Source: an uncultured Alphaproteobacteria bacterium (GTDB lineage: Bacteria > Pseudomonadota > Alphaproteobacteria > GCA-002720895). Taken from it: a stretch of 45,969 bases of DNA. Each line of letters opens with the position of its first letter. The first letter of the stretch is position 1. Shown piece by piece: positions 38,667 through 45,969 of the stretch. The notes under the pieces were generated by a model that saw nothing but the letters and a program-made list of their open reading frames with translations, was not told where the DNA came from and did not search any database. The DNA lies in contig CACLKH010000006.1 of assembly GCA_902607475.1 (NCBI GenBank), positions 1 through 45,969 of the forward strand. Direction: 5' to 3'. Position numbers and translations under genes: made by a program.

Positions 38667-39382
38667 ATTTTAATTTGTAAACTTTTTATTTTTTCTTTAA
38701 CTTTCTTCAAATCTTCCCATGCAATCTTTTTTTTATTGGGAGACCTTAATAAATAACTTGGATGAAAAATACAAGTTGTAAATATTTTTTTTTTTAAAAA
38801 AGGGTTTTTATAATTAAACCACTTACCATGATTTTTAGTTATACCATTTTTTAATTTTAGTAAAGATTTCGATGCAACATTTCCGAAAAGCAAAAGTATT
38901 TTAGGTTTTATTATAGAAATATGCTCTTCAACGTATGGAAGAAAAAAATTAATTTCATTATCAGTAGGCGTTCTATTATTTGGTGGCCGCCAAGGAATGA
39001 TATTAGTTATGTAGGTATTATTTTTTCTATCGAGGCCAATAGCATTGATCATTTGATCAAGCTTTTTTCCTGCAGCTCCAACAAAAGGTTTTCCAAGCTT
39101 ATCTTCTTCATATCCAGGAGCTTCTCCAATAATCATAATATCAGATCTTAAGAAGCCATCATAAAATACAAAATTTTTTGCTTTTAATTTTAATTTGCAA
39201 TCTAAATTAATAATTTTTTTTTTTAATTCTTTTAATTTATCTTTTAATAATAATTTTTTTTGATTTTTAGTATAAAAATGATCTTCGAATCTTACTCTTG
39301 GCTTATTTTGAATATGAGATTCAATTCCTAATGATTTATAATAATTAAGTACTGCTAATGAACATTTTCTAATATTTGGCAT
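38663..39382 (-). CDS. Uracil-DNA glycosylase, family 4-like
   Basis: IMIIGEAPGYEEDKLGKPFVGAAGKKLDQMI, YITNIIPWRPPNNRTPTDNEI, FHPSYLLRSP. Confidence 0.9.
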   Translation of the reverse strand: MPNIRKCSLAVLNYYKSLGIESHIQNKPRVRFEDHFYTKNQKKLLLKDKLKELKKKIINLDCKLKLKAKNFVFYDGFLRSDIMIIGEAPGYEEDKLGKPFVGAAGKKLDQMINAIGLDRKNNTYITNIIPWRPPNNRTPTDNEINFFLPYVEEHISIIKPKILLLFGNVASKSLLKLKNGITKNHGKWFNYKNPFLKKKIFTTCIFHPSYLLRSPNKKKIAWEDLKKVKEKIKSLQIKI

Positions 39383-39433
39383 TTTCTTTTAATGTTGAAA
39401 TTTTTTGTTATGTTATGATACAACAATTTATTT

Positions 39434-39493
39434 ATGACTAAAGAAACAAATTTGATAACTTATTTATTTTTTCTTATATCTTTATATATATGA
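39434..39493 (+). CDS. Possible 19-codon upstream ORF ending in ATGA overlap with ETF-QO (speculative)
   Basis: ATG39434 MTKETNLITYLFFLISLYI, TGA 39491-39493 overlapping ATG 39490. Confidence 0.25.
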   Translation: MTKETNLITYLFFLISLYI

Positions 39494-41121
39494 CTAGAGA
39501 ATCAATGAATTTTGATGTTTTAATAATTGGAGCTGGTCCATCAGGACTTTCTGCGGGTATTAAACTTGCTCAATTAGCAAAAAAAAATAATAAAGAATTA
39601 AACATTGGTATTGTTGAAAAAGGCTCAGAAGTTGGTGCTCATATATTATCTGGAGCAGTTCTAGAAACAAAAGCATTAGATGAATTAATTCCTGATTGGA
39701 AAAGTAAAGATTCTCCTCTTAAAACTGAAGCAATAAAAGATAATTTTTTATTATTAACGAAAAATAAATCTTTTAAATTACCAACCCCACCGCAAATGAA
39801 AAATGATGGAAATTATATTATTAGTCTAGGAAACTTTTCTAGATGGCTAGCTAAACAAGCAGAAGAATTAGGGATAAATATTTTTCCTGGTTTTGCTGCT
39901 TCAGAAATTCTTTATGATGATAAGATAAATAAAGTTATTGGTATAAGAACAGGAGATCAAGGAATTGATAAAGAAGGAAAACAATTAGAAAATTTTCAAC
40001 AGGGCTACGATCTTTTTGCCAAACAAACAATTTTTGCTGAAGGATGTCACGGCTCATTAACAAAAAAATTAATTAATAAATATAATTTAAGAGAAAATTC
40101 AAATCCACAAACATATGGTATAGGTCTAAAAGAATTATGGGAAATAAATCCAGAAAATCATAAATTAGGAGAAGTAATTCATTCTATAGGATGGCCTTTG
40201 GATAATAAAACATATGGAGGATCTTTCCTTTATTATTTAGAAAATAATCAAGTATCAGTAGGCTTTGTTATAGGTTTAGATTATAAAAACCCATATTTAA
40301 GCCCATTTGATGAATTTCAAAGATTTAAAACACATCCAAAAATAAAAAAAATTTTTGAGGGTGGTAAAAGAATTTCTTATGGAGCACGAGCGTTAAATGA
40401 AGGAGGTTTTCAATCAATTCCAAAATTGACTGTGCCAGGAGGATTACTTGTAGGATGTACTGCAGGCTTTATGAATGTACCAAAGATAAAAGGAACTCAT
40501 ACTGCTATGAAATCAGGAATGATTGCTGCTGAAGAAATTTTTAAAAATATTTTTGATTCAAAAAGCATAGAAATTATTTCTTATGAAGAAGAAATTAAGA
40601 AATCATGGGTTTGGGACGAGCTTTACAGAGTAAGAAATATAAGGCCAGCATTCCAATGGGGGTTTTGGCCTGGTTTAATATATAGTGCAATTGATACTTT
40701 CGTCTTTAGAGGTAAAACCCCTTGGACTTTGAAACACCATGATGATCATAAATCTTTAAAAGAAGCAAAAAAATCTAAAAAAATTGATTATCCAAAACCA
40801 GATGGCATTATTACATTTGATAAATTATCATCAGTTTTTATTTCAAATACTAATCATGTTGAAAATCAACCATGTCATTTACAATTAAAAGATAAAAATA
40901 TTCCAATAAAATATAATTTAGAGAACTATGATGCACCTGAGCAAAGATATTGTCCTGCAGGCGTTTATGAAATAGTTGGATTAGAAAAAAATTCACCAAA
41001 ACTACAAATTAATGCTCAAAACTGCGTTCATTGTAAAACTTGCGATATAAAAGATCCAAATCAAAATATAAATTGGGTAACTCCTGAAGGAGGGGGAGGT
41101 CCTAGATATCCAAATATGTAG
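39490..41121 (+). CDS. Electron-transfer flavoprotein:ubiquinone oxidoreductase
   Basis: FDVLIIGAGPSGLSAGIKLAQL, VGAHILSGAVLETKALDEL, CPAGVYE, INAQNCVHCKTCDIKDPNQNINWVTPEGGGGPRY (4Fe-4S). Confidence 0.97.
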   Translation: MTRESMNFDVLIIGAGPSGLSAGIKLAQLAKKNNKELNIGIVEKGSEVGAHILSGAVLETKALDELIPDWKSKDSPLKTEAIKDNFLLLTKNKSFKLPTPPQMKNDGNYIISLGNFSRWLAKQAEELGINIFPGFAASEILYDDKINKVIGIRTGDQGIDKEGKQLENFQQGYDLFAKQTIFAEGCHGSLTKKLINKYNLRENSNPQTYGIGLKELWEINPENHKLGEVIHSIGWPLDNKTYGGSFLYYLENNQVSVGFVIGLDYKNPYLSPFDEFQRFKTHPKIKKIFEGGKRISYGARALNEGGFQSIPKLTVPGGLLVGCTAGFMNVPKIKGTHTAMKSGMIAAEEIFKNIFDSKSIEIISYEEEIKKSWVWDELYRVRNIRPAFQWGFWPGLIYSAIDTFVFRGKTPWTLKHHDDHKSLKEAKKSKKIDYPKPDGIITFDKLSSVFISNTNHVENQPCHLQLKDKNIPIKYNLENYDAPEQRYCPAGVYEIVGLEKNSPKLQINAQNCVHCKTCDIKDPNQNINWVTPEGGGGPRYPNM

Positions 41122-41138
41122 GTTTTTTTTTTAAAAAA

Positions 41139-42824
41139 ATGAAAAAATACTTTATTATAACTTTTTTTCTCTTTTTTTATTTTCAAAAATCTTTATTAGC
41201 AATAGATTTTGGTAATTATCTAGCTGGTGAAAGTGCATTAATTAATAAAGATAATAAAGCAGCTATACATTATTTTGAAAACTCAATTAATTTAAATAAA
41301 CTTGATACAAAATATGATCATGATATAGCTGAAAAATTATGTACTTTATATCTTTTAGAAGGCGACATAAATAATTGTATTTTATTAGGAAAAAAAATTG
41401 AAAAAAGTATTACTTCAAACAGTATTGAAAGTACAAATATTTTAATGGCTTTAGTTGTTGGAGATATAAAGAAAAAAAATATTAATTCCGCATTAAATAG
41501 ATTAAAAAAAATAAAAAAAACCTCTTATGAAAGATTTTCAGTTCCTATTATTGAAGCATGGTTAATTGCTCAGGAAAAAAAAAATCTTAATAAAGCAAAA
41601 AAAAAATTAGATGAATTAGAAAAAGACTATGTAATAAGTGGTTTAAGAAATTTAAATTTAGCTTTACTTCATGATTTTTTTAATAAAAATGACGAAGCAT
41701 TAATATATTATCAAAAATCTATAAATGCTTATACCCAGCCTTCTTATAGATTAGTAGAAATTTCAGCTAATGCTTTTGAAAGAAATGAAAATTTTGAAAA
41801 AGCGAAAGATATTTACATTAAGTTTTTATCTAACTCTAATGATAATTTATTGATTGAAAACTCACTAAAAAGAATTGAAAAAAAAGAAGTACCAAATAAA
41901 TTAATTATAAATTTAAATGACGTAATTGCAGAGCTATTTAGTACAATTGCTAGCACTTTTAATTCTGATTTTACAAATAATTTTTCAATAATTTATTCAC
42001 ATTTTTCTCTTTATCTAAAAAAGGATTTTGAAGTTGCACAACTTTATTTAGCTGAGCTATTGGAAAGCGATAAAAGATATCTAGATGCAAATAATTTGTA
42101 TAAAAACATAAAGCCATCATCAAATTTCTATTGGCATGCAAAATTAAAAAAAGCAAGAAATTTAGAATTATTAGGAGAAAACGAGAATTCAATATTAATT
42201 TTAAAAAAAATGTCAAATGAAAAAAAAGATAGATATGATGCTTTAAAACTTCTTGGAGATATATATAGAAATTATGATAAGTACAATGAGGCTATAAAAT
42301 TTTATAATGAAGGAGTATCAAGAATAAAACAAATTGAGGTAACTCATTGGGAACTTCTTTATTCAAGAGGAATTGCGTATGAAAGAAATAATGAATGGAA
42401 TTTAGCAGAAAAAGATTTTTTAAAAATTTTAGAACTTATACCAGACCAACCCGATGTTTTAAATTATTTAGGGTATTCATGGATTGAGCAAAATATTAAT
42501 TTAGATCAAGCTAAAAAATTTATTCTTAAGGCTGCAGATATTAGACCAATGGATCCATATATCATTGATAGTTTAGGATGGGCTTATTTTAATTTAAAAG
42601 AATATGATAAAGCAGTAAAAGAGCTTGAAAGAGCAATTAATTTAAAACCAACAGATCCAATTATTAATGATCATCTCGGAGATGCTTATTTAGAAGTTAA
42701 TAGAGAATTAGAGGCAATATACCAATGGAAGAAAGCAATTGATTTTAAACCAGAAAATGATTTAGAAAAAAAAATAGAAAAGAAGATAAAAAAATATGAT
42801 AATAATCAATTAAATCTCCTATAA
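41139..42824 (+). CDS. TPR-repeat protein with signal peptide
   Basis: N-terminal signal MKKYFIITFFLFFYFQKSLLA; multiple TPR-like repeats, e.g. PDQPDVLNYLGYSWIEQNINLDQAKKFILKAADIRPMDPYIIDSLGWAYFNLKEYDKAVKELERAINLKP. Confidence 0.88.
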   Translation: MKKYFIITFFLFFYFQKSLLAIDFGNYLAGESALINKDNKAAIHYFENSINLNKLDTKYDHDIAEKLCTLYLLEGDINNCILLGKKIEKSITSNSIESTNILMALVVGDIKKKNINSALNRLKKIKKTSYERFSVPIIEAWLIAQEKKNLNKAKKKLDELEKDYVISGLRNLNLALLHDFFNKNDEALIYYQKSINAYTQPSYRLVEISANAFERNENFEKAKDIYIKFLSNSNDNLLIENSLKRIEKKEVPNKLIINLNDVIAELFSTIASTFNSDFTNNFSIIYSHFSLYLKKDFEVAQLYLAELLESDKRYLDANNLYKNIKPSSNFYWHAKLKKARNLELLGENENSILILKKMSNEKKDRYDALKLLGDIYRNYDKYNEAIKFYNEGVSRIKQIEVTHWELLYSRGIAYERNNEWNLAEKDFLKILELIPDQPDVLNYLGYSWIEQNINLDQAKKFILKAADIRPMDPYIIDSLGWAYFNLKEYDKAVKELERAINLKPTDPIINDHLGDAYLEVNRELEAIYQWKKAIDFKPENDLEKKIEKKIKKYDNNQLNLL

Positions 42825-42828
42825 GTTA

Positions 42829-43678
42829 ATGTTAAGAAAAAAAATTTTTTAAATGTAAAGCATATGCTAAAATAAATTTGTTTCTTAATGTTTTAAATAA
42901 AACAAAAAATAATTTACATAAATTAAAAAGCTTAGTTTGTTTTATTGATTTGTATGACGAAATAGTAATAACAGAGAGTAAAGATTTTTCAATTAAAATT
43001 AAAGGCCCTTTTAAAAATTTTATAAAAAAAAATATTATTGAAAAAACTTTTTTTACTTTTTCAAATTTTATAAATTTAAAAACAAATTATAAAATATCTT
43101 TAAATAAAAAAATCCCAGTTTCTGCTGGTTTAGGAGGAGGTTCTGCTGATGCAGCTGCAGTTTTACAAGGTTTAAATCTTTTAAATAAAAAAAAAATAAA
43201 ACAAAAAAATTTATTTAAAATTGCCATGAAAATGGGTTCTGATGTGCCAGCTTGTTTATATAATAAAAATGTTTTTTTTTCTGGCCATGGTCAAATTTTA
43301 TCTAAAGCTCCAAAAATACCACAATTCTCAATATTATTAATTAATCCACGTAAAGAACTTTCAACAAAAAAAGTTTTTAGTATGTATAAAAGCAAAAAAT
43401 TAAAAAAAATTAGTAATTTAAAGTATAAAAACTTTTTTTCATGGATTTTAAAACAAAATAATGATTTACAGAAATATTCTGAAAAACTTGTACCAGAAAT
43501 TAAAGAAATGCTTATATTTTTAAATTCATCAAAAAATTGTTTTTTTTCAAAAATGACAGGTAGTGGGCCTACGGTTTATGGTTTATTTAGAAAAAAAATA
43601 GATGCGAAAAAAGTAAATCTTTTATTGAAAAAAAAACACCCTAAATGGTGGTCAGGGGTTTATTCAATTAAAACTTAG
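42829..43678 (+). CDS. ispE: 4-diphosphocytidyl-2-C-methyl-D-erythritol kinase; N-terminus apparently frameshifted at an A8T6 tract
   Basis: GHMP kinase motif VPVSAGLGGGSADAAAVLQGLN-like (IPVSAGLGGGSADAAAVLQG), MGSDVPACL, MTGSGPTVYGLF. In-frame upstream codons give EKKFFKCKAYAKINLFLNV after a TAA at 42833 with no ATG/GTG/TTG; ATG 42829 is one frame off. Confidence 0.9.
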
Positions 43679-43728
43679 TCTTTGAATAAATTTCCTTTTT
43701 AATATAATTTTATATTAATGCTTTTAAT

Positions 43729-43803
43729 TGGGGCGTCGCCAAGTGGTAAGGCACGAGTTTTTGGTACTCGCATTCGCAGGTTCGAATCCTGCCGCCCCAG
43801 CCA
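43729..43803 (+). tRNA. tRNA-Gln (anticodon TTG), 3' CCA encoded
   Basis: Cloverleaf read by eye: acceptor TGGGGCG/CGCCCCA, anticodon arm CGAGTTTTTGGTACTCG, T-arm GCAGGTTCGAATCCTGC, discriminator G, CCA 43801-43803. Confidence 0.95.
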
Positions 43804-44328
43804 TTAATTTAATATCCAAATATTGTAGGTGAGTACGGAAGCATATAAAACCCAAATGAGATATGGAATTAATAAGTATCCTGCAATTTTATCAATTTTT
43901 AAAAAATAAATTATATTAGAAAAAATCAAAAATATTAAAAATATTATTTCTAAAAAACTTAAGCCAATTTTTTGAATACCAAAAAAAATATATGTCCAAA
44001 GAATATTAAAGAATAGCTGTACCCAAAATATCTTAATTCCAATGGTTCTATCTGCACTTGGCTCACGTTTCCAAACTAACCATACTGATATTCCCATTAA
44101 AATATAAAGCGTTGTCCAAACAGGCCCAAAAACCCAATCAGGCGGATTAAAGCTTGGTTTGTTTAATGTTTGATACCAAGTTTCAACTGAAATAAATGTA
44201 AAATAACCACCTAAACCATTTCCAAAAATAAGACATAAAGATATGAAAAAGAATAGCCAAAGAATATTTTTTTTATCTGAATTTATTATCAATTGATAAT
44301 CTTCCTGAGCCTTTAAGAAAAATTGCAA
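43804..44328 (-). CDS. tspO: TspO/MBR (tryptophan-rich sensory protein) family
   Basis: VETWYQTLNKPSFNPPDWVFGPVWTTLYILMGISVWLVWK; true start may be TTG 44292 (MIINSDKKNILW...). Confidence 0.92.
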   Translation of the reverse strand: MQFFLKAQEDYQLIINSDKKNILWLFFFISLCLIFGNGLGGYFTFISVETWYQTLNKPSFNPPDWVFGPVWTTLYILMGISVWLVWKREPSADRTIGIKIFWVQLFFNILWTYIFFGIQKIGLSFLEIIFLIFLIFSNIIYFLKIDKIAGYLLIPYLIWVLYASVLTYNIWILN

Positions 44329-44710
44329 ATGTAATTACTCCCCACATTAAAGGATATTCATAACCTTCCTTGCTCCAAAAAAAACCATGTGGTAAATGAT
44401 ATAAAACAGCAAATGCCATAAATATAGTTACTGATAATGCAGCAATTCTTGTAAAAAAACCTAAAGCTATACAAATTCCACCTAAAAACTCAGTTAATGC
44501 AATTAAATAAGCTAAAAAAACACCTGTTAAAACAGGATTAGAATATTCTTTATCTAAAAAACTAATAAAACCATCAAGATTTCCATTAAATCCTTTATAT
44601 AATTTACCATATCCATGGGGAATTAATAAAATACCAGTTATGAATCTTATTAAAGGATATGATAAATATTCACCAATTGAGTCTAAATTTCTTAAAAATG
44701 GGTTTATCAT
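44273..44710 (-). CDS. DoxX family membrane protein
   Basis: PLIRFITGILLIPHGYGKLYKG, LIALTEFLGGICIALGFFTRIAALSV. Confidence 0.88.
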   Translation of the reverse strand: MINPFLRNLDSIGEYLSYPLIRFITGILLIPHGYGKLYKGFNGNLDGFISFLDKEYSNPVLTGVFLAYLIALTEFLGGICIALGFFTRIAALSVTIFMAFAVLYHLPHGFFWSKEGYEYPLMWGVITFAIFLKGSGRLSIDNKFR

Positions 44711-44756
44711 AAAATTTATTTTCTTTTATAATTATAATTTATTCATTGTAAGCACA

Positions 44757-45230
44757 TTGAAGCAGAAAAAAAATATAATAAAAAAATTTCCTATAAAAAT
44801 CAAATCCAATGGAGAATGGTTATATAAAAATAATTTAATAAAAAAAGAAGCTTTAGTAAAATTATTCGCATCAGTTTTAGTAGCTGATGAAAAAGGAAAT
44901 TTTTATTTAGAAACTCCAGCAGAAAAGGGGATGATTGAAGTTGAAGATGCACCTTTTGTAATAACTAATTTTCATGTAAAAGGTCTAAATAAAAAACAAG
45001 AAATTATATTTAAAACAAATATAGATGAAGAAATTGTTTTAAGTAAAAAGAATCCTTTATTTTATAAAAAAAATAAAGAAAGTTTTATTCCTTATATTGT
45101 TATTAGAAAAAGTATAAATGCTAAAATATTAAGATCTGTTTATTACCAAATAATAAATAAATTTATAGAAAAAAAATTAAAAAAGAATTTAAAAATTAAA
45201 AGTAAAGGACATGAATTTAGATTAAAATAA
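44757..45230 (+). CDS. DUF1285 family protein
   Basis: FPIKIKSNGEWLYKNNLIKKEALVKLFASVLVADEKGNFYLETPAEKGMIEVEDAPFVI; likely TTG start 44757; directly upstream of cca. Confidence 0.82.
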   Translation: MKQKKNIIKKFPIKIKSNGEWLYKNNLIKKEALVKLFASVLVADEKGNFYLETPAEKGMIEVEDAPFVITNFHVKGLNKKQEIIFKTNIDEEIVLSKKNPLFYKKNKESFIPYIVIRKSINAKILRSVYYQIINKFIEKKLKKNLKIKSKGHEFRLK

Positions 45231-45238
45231 AAAAACTT

Positions 45239-45969
45239 ATGAGATTATTAAATATAAAGAAATGGCAAACAGATAAAAATATTAAGTTTATATTTAATAT
45301 TTTAAACGAAAAGAATGAAGAAACACGATTTATTGGAGGTTGCTTAAGAAACTTAATTTTAAAAAAAAAAATTGATGACATTGATATTGCTACAACAATA
45401 CTACCTAACCAAGTGCTTAAAATATTAAAGAAGAAAAAGATTAAAACTATTACAAGTGGTATTAGCCATGGAACAATTATAGCAATTTTAAATAAAAAAA
45501 AAATTGAGATTACAACACTAAGAAAAGATATTAAAACTGATGGTAGACATGCAAAAGTAAAATTTACTAAAGACTGGATCGTTGATTCTAATAGAAGAGA
45601 TTTAACTATAAATGCTTTATCATGTAGTTTTGATGGAAAATTATATGATTATCATGGAGGTTTAAAAGATTTAAAAGAAGGAAATATTAGGTTTATAGGA
45701 GATCCTGAAGAAAGAATTAAAGAAGATTTTTTAAGAATACTCAGATATTTTAGATTTTATGGATTTTATGGAAAAAAAAGAATTAACAAAACTAATATAA
45801 AAGTTTTTAAAAAATTATCTTCAAATTTAAAAAAATTATCTTCTGAAAGAATTTATTCTGAGTTTAAAAAAATATTATTATCCAATAATTTGTATGAAGT
45901 TTTAAATTTAATGAAAGAAACTAAATTATTAAAATACATAATTATTGAGAATAATAATCTTAAAAGAAT
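45239..45969 (+). CDS. cca: CCA tRNA nucleotidyltransferase / poly(A) polymerase family (partial, runs off window end)
   Basis: Read directly, not in ORF track: MRLLNIKKWQTDKNIKFIFNILNEKNEETRFIGGCLRNLILKKKIDDIDIATTILP...HGTIIAILNKKKIEITTLRKD...RRDLTINALSCSFDGKLYDYHGGLKDLKEGNIRFIGDPEERIKEDFLRILRYFRF. Confidence 0.93.
   Translation, partial: MRLLNIKKWQTDKNIKFIFNILNEKNEETRFIGGCLRNLILKKKIDDIDIATTILPNQVLKILKKKKIKTITSGISHGTIIAILNKKKIEITTLRKDIKTDGRHAKVKFTKDWIVDSNRRDLTINALSCSFDGKLYDYHGGLKDLKEGNIRFIGDPEERIKEDFLRILRYFRFYGFYGKKRINKTNIKVFKKLSSNLKKLSSERIYSEFKKILLSNNLYEVLNLMKETKLLKYIIIENNNLKR

Noticed and set aside
41122-41138. T-tract/A-tract after ETF-QO as a terminator
   Set aside because: Stem would be purely T/A and very short (17-bp gap); not distinguishable from background composition.
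1-45969. CRISPR arrays, transposons, integrases, toxin-antitoxin or phage genes
   Set aside because: None seen: no regularly spaced repeats, no transposase/integrase motifs, and nearly all sequence is covered by housekeeping genes.

Overview
This is an AT-rich, gene-dense alphaproteobacterial chromosomal segment. Gene content, very short intergenic gaps and poly-Lys/Asn/Ile proteins suggest a SAR11/Pelagibacterales-like organism (inference). I recognise about 45 mostly housekeeping genes. They include lipid A and export genes (lpxL, lpxK, DUF374 acyltransferase, MsbA-like), tldE/pmbA and tldD, ubiA/rsmE/gshA, an aa3 cytochrome oxidase cluster (coxB-coxC-coxA-ctaB-small ORF-ctaG-DUF983-surf1), and thrC and thrB. 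Also present are dsbD, a Prx, both RNase H genes, the F0 part of the ATP synthase (atpI-B-E-F'-F), smc, dciA-like DUF721, mutY, ccrM, moaB, a UDG, ETF-QO, a TPR protein, ispE, tRNA-Gln(UUG), tspO, doxX and cca. I see no mobile element, CRISPR array, defence island or clear novel multi-gene system. The observations most worth a second look are: (i) an intact but short (817 aa) SMC protein with no recognisable hinge domain; (ii) an ispE whose conserved N-terminus (KAYAKINLFLNV) has no canonical in-frame start codon and is reached from the upstream ATG only by a 1-nt shift at an A8T6 tract; (iii) an A17 homopolymer inside thrB; (iv) coxC placed between coxB and coxA, plus a 39-aa membrane ORF missing from the supplied track; (v) palindromic stop signals shared by convergent genes. 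No database search or computation was run; all family calls are by reading motifs.
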